A stretch of DNA of 64,000 nt. Source: Pampus argenteus. Lineage: Eukaryota; Chordata; Actinopteri; Scombriformes; Stromateidae. Below, piece after piece: positions 22,811-35,400 of this stretch. A model generated the notes under the pieces. That model did not search any database and was not told the DNA's origin. It saw only the letters and a program-made list of their open reading frames with translations. The first letter of the stretch is position 1; each line of letters begins with the position of its first letter. Both the position numbers and the translations under genes were made by a program. The stretch lies in assembly GCA_036937835.1 (NCBI GenBank), contig CM072879.1, positions 15,369,001 to 15,433,000 of the forward strand, in the 5' to 3' direction.

Positions 22811-25593
22811 ATGGCAACAGTACAAGTAAGCGAAGCAGAGAAAGTGTATATTTTACACGGTATACGGGTAAGTTTTAATCGTCACGACTGCTGTTACTTA
22901 AACGATTTCGTTAAATGTCAATGCAGCATTTTTGCGTGCTGTAACGGCAGAAAGCTAGCTGCGTTATACAGACTCCGAGTCTGTGTTGACATGTTTGACT
23001 GTTATCATCAGGATGATTTGCGGGTGGATGGAAGAGGCTGTGAGGACTACAGACACATGGAAATAGAGACGGATGTGGTGTCCAACACAGACGGCTCAGC
23101 TAAAGTCACACTGGTAACATTTAACCTACTGTCTTTGACTATATTTGTGTCACAGACATCTGAAATGTGACCCTGACTACACACTGGAAGATGTCAAAAA
23201 CTAATAGAAAGGTTTTAATCTTTAACAACATGTTATATTATCCATTATGTCTTCATCTGAAAAGTGACTGAAGCTGTCAAATAAATGTAGTGAGGAGATT
23301 TCTGTCTGAAATGTAGTGGAGTGGAAGTATAAAGTAGCATAAAATGAAAATAGTCAAGTAAAGTATAAGTAAAATCATGGTTAAGTACAGTGCTTGAGTA
23401 AATGTACTTAGTTACTTTCCACTGCTGCACTGTATAATTTATCAGGATTGATTGATTGATTGATTGATTTGTGTTTTCTGTTGTGTCTCTCTTTCAGGGA
23501 TACACAGCAGTTCTAGTTGGGATTAAGGCTGACCTTGGAAAACCAAAACCCATGTTGCCAGAAGAAGGCTATTTGGAGTTCTTTGTTGATTGGTAGGTAT
23601 TATTGATTGGTGATTGGTGAGTGAGCAATGTGATAATACAGAGACAATATATACTTGATGGATTTTACATGATTATTGTGTGTGTGTGATAGAAAATGTC
23701 AGCCATATTGCCCATACCAAATTAATATGGTCCGATTGGTAAACAGCATATGGAAGTGTTTTGATAGATACCCTGCCACTAGGCGGTAGTGTTGCATCAT
23801 CTGTTCTTTGTGAGATACATTTCTAACAGATCAAGGACTTACCATATAAAATATTGTTTTATTATCATATATATTAATGTATTTGGAGAGAGGTAGCAGG
23901 GTCAACTCTCTACTATTGACTCAAGTAAGAATACAGTTGAGTGATAGTTGCAGTAGACGGAGAGAGATTCTGTTACCTCACATGTTTATTGTCCCGTTTT
24001 CTCCTTCCTTGACTAGTTCTGCCAATGCAACCCCTGAATTCGAGGGGCGAGGAGGTGAGGAGCTGGGGACGGAGCTGAGTAACACTCTCTACAAAGTCTT
24101 TAACAATAAACACAGCGTGGACTTGAAGAGCCTCTGTATCAGTGCTGGAGAACACTGCTGGGTGCTCTACGTGGATGTTCTGGTGAGTGATTGTGCGTTT
24201 CAGCTGGCAGGCTCAGCAGTTCGCTCAAATCGACGAAGGTCAAGAAGACGCGTGTAGGAAAAAGTGTCATTAAAATTCAGTAACATTTAGTTTTTAGCCA
24301 CGCTTGGGATGGCAGTGTCGGTCAGTAAATAAATTCATTTAATGAATATTGGACGGATTTGATCATCCTCTGACTTTTTCTGTAGCGCCACCATGAGGTT
24401 GACCTTCTGAGTAAAATGTCTCAACAGCTATCATCACCTTTCTGACAATGTTAACAAAAAATGTATAGGCTTCGTAAAACTAGACGTTATGGCAGAGCTG
24501 TTGTATTGGGTTACATTAGTTGGCACAGGTGTTCATAAGTAAACTGCTGAGCGAGTGCAAACACTGCTTAATAAATCATAGAGGTGGTCAGTTTCTGCTG
24601 TAGCGTATCTGATTCAGAGAAAGCATGAATATGAAGGTCAGGGTAGTCGCGCTATGATCTTCACTGAGGTAAAAATCTCATATTGATTTGTTTCCACAGC
24701 TCCTACAATGTGATGGAAACCTGTATGATGCCATCTCAATAGCTATCAAGGCAGCTCTCTTCAGCACCAAGTACTGGGTCTTACTAATATTTGTTTGAGT
24801 ATTTATGATTTTATTGTTTAAATACTGTAAATTGAATCATTTAATGTGGGAAAAACAAATCCCGAAAAGCTTACAGGCTGTTCTCTGATTCCCATATTAA
24901 CAGAATTCCTAAAGTGCATATATCGGCTGACGAAGAAGGAGGGAAGGAAATTGAGCTGTCAGATGACCCTTACGATTGTATGAGACTCAACGTAGAAAAC
25001 GTTCCCTGCATAGTGACATTGTGCAAGGTAAGCCGACTTGCTGAAGCCCTTTATAACGCAAACGATGTATATCCTCTGCATCCTCTGACATCAGCTGTTT
25101 TTCCTTGCAGGTGGGCCACAGGCATGTGGTGGACGCGACTCTGCAGGAGAAGGCGTGCTCTGTGGCGAGCCTGATCATCGCCGTCACGCAAAAGGGCACG
25201 ATCACCTGCATGAGGAAGGTGGGTGGAGGTAGCCTGGACCCAGAGAGCATCTTTGAAATGACAGAGGTGAGTCTAGTCCTCCATCACATGTATCCATTGT
25301 GTCATTTAGTAGTCATAGTTTGGTCAGTCTAGCCAACTCATCAATTGGAAAATGATGAGGAAATGCAGTAATATTTTATCGGCATTTCACGACACCTTCT
25401 TAAAATTTAGTTAACAAAACACAAAATTGTATTGATATGATTTTATTTTAATTTTGTTTGTTTGTTTGTTGTTTGTTTTGATCTCCAGGCAGGTAAACGT
25501 GTCGGAAAAACCCTTCATGTGCCGCTCATGAAGCTGTTGCAGCAAGAGGAAAGTTTGGGAACAAAACGACAGAAAGTGGGCTTCCTCGGTTAG
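22811..25593 (+). CDS. exosc7: Exosome complex component RRP42
   Basis: Eight coding exons, 22811-22867, 23012-23113, 23498-23592, 24017-24182, 24700-24770, 24904-25027, 25111-25266 and 25489-25593, give 291 residues, the human length. RRP42 is one of the six RNase-PH-fold subunits of the 3'-5' RNA exosome core ring, structural rather than catalytic in animals, in nucleus and cytoplasm. Family landmarks are DDLRVDGRGCEDYR after residue 19, DVVSNTDGSAKVTLG, GYLEFFVDCSANATPEFEGR, ELSDDPYDCMRLNVENVPC, HVVDATLQE and the exact C-terminus KRQKVGFLG. All junctions keep phase; the TG|T codon across exons 3/4 restores Cys. An AATAAA sits at 25637-25642. Divergent to zdhhc3 and upstream of clec3b, as I recall for human. 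Confidence 0.95.
23262..23430. repeat. Dispersed fish repeat in exosc7 intron 2
   Basis: Sequence around AAGCTGTCAAATAAATGTAG, AGTGGAAGTATAAAGTAGCA and GTGCTTGAGTAAATGTACTT matches a short interspersed repeat that I recall as common in percomorph genomes. No coding content. Confidence 0.6.
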
Positions 25594-25636
25594 GATCAAG
25601 TACTGTATGTGTGTGTACATGTATGCATAATTTTCT

Positions 25637-25642
25637 AATAAA
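25637..25642 (+). terminator. exosc7: Poly(A) signal of exosc7
   Basis: Canonical AATAAA 44 bases after the exosc7 stop codon. Confidence 0.75.
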
Positions 25643-26741
25643 ACCTTTAAATTTGTACAATTTGATTCTACTTATTATTTGCAGAAATTTAGATCCAGTT
25701 TTATATGTCGATGGTGTTTTTAATCAATAAAAATTTAACATTTTACTCAATACTTTATTTTGCCCAGTTAACTTGGGATATTGTGAAACCAGATGTCTTT
25801 AAATATCACAGCGCTTTTGTTCCAAAGTCACTCAGCTTTAGTTTATTATTTGGGGGTGAAACATCAAATGTGATACTTAAAACTTTGGCGAGATACCAGA
25901 TCTGAAATCTGAAATGCTGTATGGTCATGACACACATGCAGTCTCCCTGCATCCTTTTGTCTTTGCCACGTGTCAGTGGAGGATTGTGTAAAAGTCAAAA
26001 GTCTTACAGAAAGACCAGATGTGACTGGCTCATTTCCACTCTTCTCTCAGACTGTTGCAGGGCGTGTGTGTGTGTGTGTGTGTGTGCTGCCTGAGAGCAG
26101 TCAGGTCCAAAACAAACTACTATTTATGAAACATGCTCTCACTGCAGACTTTGAAACAAATAAACCTCTGCAGAGAACGGATTTTTAACGGATGGTTTTG
26201 CAGGTATCTAAATAGTTAATTCAAGAGAGATGATGAGTTTTCAATTGCAAGGGCCAAGTACACCTGGAAATATCTGAAGCTCTCCAAATGAAGTAAATGC
26301 TTAGAAACGTCTCACCTTTTAGGAAAGAAAATCTTATTTCCATCTATTTTTTCCAAGACTGAAGCACTTTTTAAAGCCAAGAAATAAACTGTAACCAAGT
26401 TGTTTAAAAGCTTTTTTTATGCAACAGACGAATCTCTGTCATAAGTTGGCTAGAGGAAGGTTCACAGTGTCTCCTGTTTGCCAGTCTCCTCTCTCCACCT
26501 GCTTTCCAGGCCTGGATGTGGTTTGTAGCATGAAGTGCCTGGAGCCAGATGAGACTCACATCCTCTCAGGCTCCTGAGGTCAGATTGTTATTCCTGCAAA
26601 TGGTAGTTTTGGACTTCAGTACTTTTCCCCAGTTCTGGAGGATTGAGAGGGAGGGTTGTGAGAGAGAGAGAGAGAGAGAGAGACAGACGGATAAATTGCG
26701 AGTGTCCACGTTGGAGCAGCTTCATTTCAACAAGTCTGACC
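25643..26741. other. Spacer between exosc7 and clec3b
   Basis: Contains a (GT)n tract at about 26063-26084 and a (GA)n tract at about 26659-26681 about 60 bases before the clec3b ATG. The last part should be the clec3b promoter and 5' UTR. Nothing else recognised. Confidence 0.55.
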
Positions 26742-28023
26742 ATGGAGTGCAAAGGCATTTGTGTGCTGCTGGCCGTGCTACTGCTGGTCAACTGCTCACT
26801 TCAGCAGACTCCACCAAAGAAGAAGCTGGTGAGAAAAGGTAGATAGCAAAAAAAAAAATCTAATCTGATTCATCACAACCTGTTGGAGGTGTATTTAAAT
26901 ATCATTTTATATATTCTTTACTTTCTTTACCCAGCATGGTTTCTTCATCATGTTCCTCCTTGACACAGGAAATCATCCAAACTTTCTTTAGTTGTTTCAT
27001 AACTGACTTTGCACAACTTCCTGCTAAATTTCATGATACCTGATTTAAATATCCTTGTCTCTGGTGCTGCTGGGATCAGATACAACAAAGGATGCTGCCA
27101 TTGAGGATTTACAAAAACAGATCAATGACATTGTCCAGGAGCTCACCATACTGAAGGAACAACAGGCACTGCAAACAGGTAAACCTGCTTTTCAGAGCAA
27201 CAGTGGAAGGATAATAATTCCTCAAAAGCAAAACTATATGTCCCAGAAGTACCAATGGCCACTGTGCATGATATAAACCTGCTGGAGTCAGGTACCTGCA
27301 ACTCATGTGAGCATGTAGGCAAACAGCCAAAAGAATGGAAAGAACAAACACAATATTTTAGTATCATTTACACTTGCTGTGGTTTGTTGAGTAAATGTAT
27401 TTATAGTTTGACATTGTTCACCAAATATGTATTCAAGTTGGTGTCAACAGTCTAAGTTATGCTTCTCTTTAAAAAATGGAGACAGATGCATGTGTAGTGT
27501 TTGAAAAATATATCACAGGACTGCTTTTATTATGAAAGGATACCTGTAGAGTCAAAGAAAAAAAAATTTTTTTATAGTCAATAACTATCTGATCCCCTTT
27601 TTATTTTCCTCTTCAGTCTGTTTGAAAGGCAGAAAGATCCAAGGCAAGTGTGTCCTGGCTGATCCTGTGAGGAAACGCTTTCACACTGCCAGTGAAGACT
27701 GTAACTCGGTGGGTGGCGTCCTCAGCATGCCAACATCCAGCGATGAGAATGACCAGCTCAGAGACTACATCCGCCAGAGCATCGGCCCAGATGCGCAGAT
27801 CTGGCTGGGCCTCAACGACATGGGGACCGAGGGCACCTGGTTGGACCAGACCGGCGTCAGCATTACATACAAAAACTGGGACACCTCCAACAACCGGTCC
27901 CCTCAGCCGGACGGCGGCCAGTCCCAGAACTGTGCCGTCCTCTCCGTGGCCTCCCGCGGGAAGTGGTTTGACGAGAACTGCCGTGACGAGAAACCCTCCG
28001 TCTGTCAGTTCAACATAGTTTGA
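26742..28023 (+). CDS. clec3b: Tetranectin (C-type lectin domain family 3 member B)
   Basis: Three coding exons, 26742-26838, 27080-27178 and 27617-28023, give 200 residues (human about 202). A signal peptide covers about 1-21, followed by a Lys-rich stretch (PPKKKLVRK) like the heparin-binding tail of tetranectin. Exon 2 encodes the trimerising coiled coil (AIEDLQKQINDIVQELTILKEQQALQT). Exon 3 is the C-type lectin domain, with IWLGLNDMGTEGTW, QPDGG and an NCAVLSV...GKWFDENC block, ending CQFNIV. The secreted homotrimer binds plasminogen kringle 4 and calcium in mammals; here this is inferred from homology. The three-exon layout with phase-1 introns matches the mammalian gene. The start ATG is chosen because it begins the signal peptide and sits in ACCATGG. 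Confidence 0.95.
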
Positions 28024-28265
28024 TCACATCTATCTAATGCGTAGACTCTGTGCATGGTTACAGCTGCTTTCACACACGCCTGCTGCGATCCCACTTTGCC
28101 TGCTTTTATTTTTATTTTTATTTTATTTTGAAGTAGAAGAGTTTTTAAGCCAGTGGCTCTCAGCTGGTTCTGCATCGGGACCAGTTTCTGATCCTGAGGT
28201 CACAGTCTTGTTGCATAAGACAGTGACACGTCAAGTTCAACTTGTGATACATTCCTTATGGTTAC

Positions 28266-28271
28266 AATAAA
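28266..28271 (+). terminator. clec3b: Poly(A) signal of clec3b
   Basis: Canonical AATAAA about 240 bases after the clec3b stop codon. Confidence 0.7.
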
Positions 28272-29492
28272 ACCAGGAAGAACATAGTCATCCTTAATGC
28301 TTTCATTTTATAAAAACAAATACATATTCTATACTACATAACATCACAAAACATATATATATATTTAAAGTTCACACTTCAAAATACCAGTACTCCTGTT
28401 ATAAAATGTGTGTGTGTTAGATGCTGGCACATTTCACAAATGTAAAAACTGTGTGTGACAGTATTTCCACACATCCACAACAGTCCAATGACTCACCGGT
28501 TGAGATCCACTGGTTTAAACTCAGGCGTCCCTTCACTACTACTGTGTTTCAGTGACAAATCTCACATGGAGTCTGAATGATGAGTGATATTGTACAATAT
28601 ATTAACTCCATCTTTAATCTCCATTGCTTTAAGAGATGTCAGTTAGCTAGTCTTGTAGTCTCCTATGATGTCTAGCCCGATGTAACCTGGCAAATTACCA
28701 TCAATAAACTACTTTAAAAAAAAAACAACAAAAAAACCCATTGTTTCTCTATTATTATTTCTTAAACAATCACTGAAAAAAAAAGGTTCAAAGATTAAAA
28801 AGACAGAGACCTGTGTAGATCACAGCTGCAAGAAACGCGATTCAAGTATGTAAACCTGGCTTCTGTGGTTGTTGTTTTCAGTAAAACACACTTTTCCATG
28901 GTAAACACTGGCTACCGCCCTGAAGTCTGCAGTCTTTCCTCCTCCTCCTCCTCCTCCTGTCACGCTGTTTTTCATGGCCCAAGTTTCTGTGGTTGAAAAT
29001 GTTTTCATCATCCGCAATTCAAAAGAGTCAAGTATTTTCAGCAAAAGAGGGAGGATTAAATGTCACTGCTTCTGTGTTGTGATGCCAGTCATGATCTAAA
29101 GGAGCAAACTGTTCCCTCCCCAACAAAACAACATTTTACAATTTATTGCAAAAGAAGCTTCACTACAGGTGAAGAAAAAAAAAACACAACACAAGACTAA
29201 AATAATATAAAAAACACTTCTAAAAAACCACATTTTTCAGTTTTTCTGCTCTGAAATCCAAACCACACGAGCAGACATTTAATAAAAACTAAATGAAACA
29301 TTTTAAAAACTATTTCACGGCTTCCATTTGTGAAGCGTTCAAAAATTAGTAAAAACCAAGTCTAGAAAACATTCATAAAGACTCAAAGTCAGATTCCCTG
29401 AGTGCAACTGGAGCACAGACGTTCACATCATCGGTACCGTCTGGGAATGTTCGGCGCTGTCCCGTTGTGCAGCTACAGTCGTAAAACAAAAA
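28272..29492. other. Convergent 3' region between clec3b and cdcp1
   Basis: Mostly the likely cdcp1 3' UTR. TTTATT at 29142-29147 is a minus-strand AATAAA about 345 bases past the cdcp1 stop. Contains short A-runs and a CTCCTC run near 28938-28958. No further gene. Confidence 0.5.
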
Positions 29493-32400
29493 CTACAACG
29501 AATCCTCTAAAATATCATCAACCGGTGGCTTCGGTTCCATGTCAACACCAGAGAGCCGGATCGTGTTGATGTCCCCCGTGTTCTTGAACGTGTACAGCTC
29601 ATTATCCACCATCCGGCGGTCCTGAAAGCCGAGGCTGTCCTGCCGGTCGATAGGGGTGCGTGGACGTGACGGGATGAAAGTCTCAGACGGGTCGAGGAAA
29701 GTCCTGTACTGGTCCCTCTCGGGCTCTGGATCCGGTTCTTTGATTACAGGCAGGTCTACATCAGTGGGCCCTGTGAAGGTTTGGTAGGAGTCCACTTGCA
29801 TGCCTTTGAAGCCGTCTTGCACGCTGTCGCCGTAGGTGGAGTCGCCCAGCAGGTGACCGTACACCATCGACTCATCTATGGAGGCGTAGACGTGAGACTC
29901 GTTCTCTGCCCGGGTTTTAGTGAAGTGCCTGTCACCTGGGCGGAAGATATTCCCTTTGCCGATGTAGATGGACGACTCCTTTTCTTTTTTTTTCTTTTTC
30001 CTGTTTGAAAAAGGTAAACGCAGACAATAAATAATTAGAAATAGTAAACAAAAAACACACAGTACGAGACCTGATTTTGATGCCAAAGGGCAGGTTTGTC
30101 TGTCTCAAAACAATGATCATGTCCATATAAACACTGAAAGGTTTTTTCCTGTTCATACTGAGCATTAGAAGTCATCAGGAACAGAATCCATAGCCATACT
30201 TCTTGTGCAAAAAAGTATTTAAAAGCTTATTTAAAGCTAATATGAGGCTTAAGATGCCCAAACAAGAAAAACATATTTCAATGTTAATCTGGTCACCTTA
30301 ATACCGTCTTAAGACAAACTTGAAAAATTGCCGAACCCAGCCTTTAAATGTGTTAAAATGCTAAGAATAGTGTAATTTTGCTCTTACTCTTAGAGAGTGT
30401 ACTCACTTTGTGATGACGCATACAACAGCCAGCACTATGAGCAACAGAAGAAGAGCTCCTGCTAACCCGAGGAGGATGGCCAAGAGATCTGTAGAGGCAA
30501 AGAGGAGACCTGCCTGAGTATTTTCTGGTAATCATTTTTGTGTGTGTGTTTGTGTGTGCCTGAAGAAGTGCTTCCTTACTCGTCTTTTTCTGCAGAACAA
30601 TTTTGGTCACTGCACCAAACTGTCCCGCCTCTGGTATACAGTTGGACATGTTGAGATAGAAGCTCTCCTGCACCAGTAACTCCTCCGCCTTCTCGTCCTC
30701 CCTGCGGCTCATTATCTCCTCCTCGTATCCCAGCATCTTGACCTTGATGGAGGTATGCCTGTCGCTGCATTTGGGCTGGCTGACATTGATGAACTGCACG
30801 AGCGCCTGGTATTGACTCGGCAGAGTGACGATCCAGGATATGGTGGAAAAAGGCCTCATACCTTGAGGCCAGTTTGGAGTGACCAGCAGGGTCGGGGAGG
30901 ACATGGCAGGAGTGACGTGGTAAATAATGGTCTCTGAAAAAGGATGAAAATAATGTGTGTGAGTGAATCTCAACTGGTCTATAGAAGAGCCTCCAGGATC
31001 TGTGGAACAATAGTGCCCCCGTGTGGATTTTTCCCCACACTACTATCCCTTGTGCCATGTTATCTCCTCTCACTCTGAAATCCAATCACATTTATAAAAA
31101 TCTTAAAAACTAGATAATACATATTTATATGTTACCTGGGATCTCCTTACTAAAGCTGACATTAAGAAAAGGCCCCCTCGTCTTTCTGAAGTCCCGGGCT
31201 GTAGATGTGATGGAGATGTTGGCGTGCACCTGAACTTTTTGGATTGTTCCTTTAGAGCAGAAATCTCCAACAGAAAACCCATCACTCTCTGCCACATGCA
31301 GCGAGACGGAGCTGTTGCACTCCTGGCCAGGCACGGACTGTCGGAGAGTCCCTGCGGGCGACGTCAGATCAATTGTGCTGTCCACAGGGATGTTGATGTG
31401 CCAGGTGAAGCTGCGAAGAGGCATCGGTAGACAGGAATCCAATTTGGGAACGTTGAGGAGAGTCGAAGAGCATGAAGCCAAGTTTTGGCATCCTGTTATT
31501 AAGAAGATATAAAAATGAGAGTTCACAACTAAAAACAAAAGCAAAGCTACAATGATTCTAGCTATTCATAAACATGCAATTTAAAAAAAAAAAAAAAAGT
31601 CTTACCAATAACTTCACTTGCAGTCAATCGCACGTCTTCATTTGGACAGTCAAGGAAGGAGAGTCTGGCTTTAGTGCCTGCAGGTACGTTTATCTTCTTT
31701 GCAACCTTAGAGTCGATGCTTATCTCACAATAAGGATCAGAGCCGACCGTCTCTAACTGCAGAGACACTCCTTGGTATTTGGTCAGATCCACTGCACACA
31801 GAACTGAGAAGGAAATACAACATGACTGTGAATAGTCTTTTTGTCTAATTCATGCATACAATATAGTCTGTGTAGATTTGCACTCATCATCACGGTAGTC
31901 AAAGGAGTTTTTCTTGGCACTTGAACACATCACCTTTCATCCAAAAGAACTGACAAAGCCTCGGATGAAAGGCGAAACGTCTTCAAGCTTTGAACTTAAC
32001 TCTTTTGATCATGCATACAATACATACAGTATTATGTCAGTATAATTTTGCATATCCACATCACACATCACAGGCTGGTGGATGAGCAAAAAAAACAAAA
32101 AACTGATCTGACCTGAGACAAAGTTAAATCTAAAAAGTCCAAAATTCACAGCTTTTTGGGAGGGAGGTTATGTTATGGAAGATTGGGCTTGTTTAATAAC
32201 ACTTATTGGATGAAATAATATTCTATCTGCTATAGGTAAGAGGCACAAACTGGGAATAGAGACTCTCTGAACTCCACATTTCTTAACAATCCTATACTTT
32301 ATACTAAAATTAGCCTTCTTGAAACTGTTCAGGAGAAAAAGGGAATGTGAACAAGTGACCTTTTATTATAACTTCACACAGTACCTGGATGACCACTCCT

Positions 32401-35400
32401 CTTCACAGAGACTCTGTGTTTCAAGGTGAGACCCTGCAGGGTCCTGTTGGTTTCACAATTCGTCAGCACCATGTTGAAGTTGCCCTGCTGATCCGCCGGC
32501 TGAGGATCGATCAGGCTCACTTTGGTCACCTTCTTGTCCTCTTTCTGGTACTCCACCACCACTTCGTTGTTGAGGCATTCGGGGGCTGTGTGATCGAGAA
32601 AATGCATTGTGTAGTTGTGCATGCCGGGCACTATGAAGTTCCACTGCATCTGCTGGTCATCAGGGAAATCACTGGGATAGTTGGGAGTGATGAAGTCCGT
32701 CTCTGATACACCTCGTGGTAGGTTGACTTTCACTATGGCCACCACTGGGAAAAAAAACCCAAAAAAAAACAGAATATGAAATGTGGATTTATTCAGTCAC
32801 TGATAAAGAAAATGAGTGAGTCAAATGTTTTGTATGTCACAGAAATAAAAACTAAACCAACTTACTGCTGGTGACAGGACCAACACTGAGTTTAAAGTCA
32901 ACAGGATCCAGCTTCTTGTCCCCAGGCACCTGTAAAGACATACGGCCCTTGTAGCGCACCTGGATGGTCGTCACAGTGCCTCCACTGCAAAAGGTACCAA
33001 TGGTCGCTAGCCCTGTGCGCAGATAGGTAACGAGAGTGTATGTGTGCTCATCTGGACAGGTCTCCTGATTGGGAATCTGTCGCATTCCTGCTTCTGGGAA
33101 GTCCAGTTGGAAGACCCGAGTGGAGATAACTTTGAGATCCCAGGTATAGGTCCGGTTGAAGTCTGGGAACAGTGAGGACTCGGCCTGAACAATGTTCCCA
33201 GAGCAGGAGGTGTCTGTGCAGTCTGGAGGTTTATAGAGACAGATGGACACATTTTTTAAAGATGTGAAATCTAAGAGTTGCGAGACTTCAGACACCTGAA
33301 GAAAAACAGTTTATAAAAAGTGAAAATTTTGTCATATTTGTACCAATTTCTCTGTTGATCTCTACATTGAAGACATCCTGAGGTCGAGGGCAGGTAAAGT
33401 CTACCGAGATGTTGCGATGAGCTCTCAGGGTTAGACCGTCTGAATAGCATTTCTGTTTAGGCGTCTTGTTCTCACACACGTTGCATTCAGGATCACTGGT
33501 CACACTGCGGATGTCAATGATGGTATCTGGATCAGGGTGCACGAACATCATTCTGCCACCTAAAGAGAAAAGTAGTAAAAAATACGATATTAAATCAGAC
33601 CAAAGAGCCGGGACTTCTCAGCACAGACGTCTTAAATAAAACGTATAAAGACAGATTCTCAATCACACAGATTACATAATGTAATAAATTCTGTTTCAAA
33701 TTAAACTAATAATGAAAACTAATCATAAACTTTTCCATATTAGCCAACAATATGTAGGATCAAGCACTTGCCTCTTGGTGCCGCTTTGACTGTAAATATC
33801 GTCTTGTCCAGTTCTCCTCCTTTGGGCGCCTCCACAGTCACGGTCGTCGTTCCAGGCAGATTCAGATGAGACTCTGTCCCACCGCTGCAGTAGATTTTAG
33901 TTTTGACCGATCCGTCACTTTTAGTTGTACTCACCGAGTACTGGTAGCCATCTGGGCATTGATCTGGTGCGGACATCTCCTTCAGTCCGTCACCTGTGAT
34001 GTCGAGAGATAAGACGGTCCTCTCTGGTACACTGATTTCCCATGTTAGTGATCTTTTGAAGTCCTTGAAGAGGTCGGGATCGATTTCTCCTGTGGCGGGT
34101 GTGCAGGAGCTCTCTGTACATTCTGAGTAATGAAAGCGATGCGTGTTTGAATTTTACACAGTTAACAGTCAGTATTTGAACATCACAGAATAAGAAAGTG
34201 ACTTCCAGCATCATGATTATGGAGGACAACATATGACTTCTATATCTATGAACAAATGGTGAATTTGTCATTTTTTATCCTCCATACATGAGTGTTTAAT
34301 GTATACTTAATCCAAAATTCTGGTGCTAACTGAAGTGCATTTTGTCACATAGCCTCCACGGTCCTCACCTATCGTCTTCTTCATCTTCATACTGTAAACG
34401 TCTTGAGGTTTTGGGCAGCTGAACTCCAGCGAGAGGTTTTCAACATTCGTCAGGGTCTTTTCTGTCGGGCTACAGTCGGGCGTGGAGCCGCCAACAGAGC
34501 ACACGTCACATTCAAGTTCGTCCGGGTTCCTGCTGATGACCACAGTCGTGCTGGGATCAACGGTTATAACCATCGTTCGGCCCTCTAAACAGCGTAAAGG
34601 AGGAGAGTGAGACAGAAGCCAGGTTTGGATTGTACCAGGTACTTGTAAATACATCACTAAGTTTGTGGTATAAAATCCTTCCTTTGTTCTTAGTAACTAT
34701 GTGATTTGCACCATTAAAAATGTAACGATTGGATTAACTAGTAAAGAGTTAGTTAAGTATAAATTAGTTGTCCAATCAAAAGCAAGCAACTATGTCGACA
34801 GCAGCATCACAAGATTTTGATATTTACATTTAAGACGCTGAAATCAGAGAATTTGGACTTTTTTCTTCAACAATAAACTCAAAACAACAAAACTATTATT
34901 AATTTTTTTTAAGTAACTAATCATTTACAGTTATTTTAAAACGAGCATTTGAATCAAATGTCAAATCAAATGTGTCTAAACGGGTCATATATGAGCATGC
35001 TAACACGGTTAGCGCAACACCTGGTCAGTGCCATTTTTAGTAACAACTAACCTCTAAGCAACAACTAGTTTGTGTGGTGCAACGTCTTTAAATTTGAGTT
35101 ACGTGTAAATATAACTCAGTACATTTTTAATTTAATTTTTAATTTAACAGTCAGTGCAACTCATTCCAACTGAAATCCACAGTGTCACTACGGGTGTTTT
35201 CTTACTCAGTGGTCCGGCGGAGGTCTGGAACAACACATCCGCTTGTGTATTTGGTTTAACTCTCAGAGACACCTCAGCCTGATTGGGCAGGTCTAAATGA
35301 GTCTCAGAACCGCCTCGGCAGTACTGAGTCTTGCTGTTTGTTTTGGATGTAGCCACTGAATACTGAAATCCATCCGGGCATGGTTCTGACGTCTCCCTCA

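Noticed and set aside
23877..24257. Plus-strand 126-codon frame
   Set aside because: Intron sequence read through into exosc7 exon 4 and beyond its donor; the real exon is 24017-24182.
33223..33295. Longer version of cdcp1 exon 7 starting at 33295
   Set aside because: With the phase-1 donor of the previous exon it would give an immediate TGA; the acceptor CCTCCAG before 33222 keeps phase and aligns with the other B exons.
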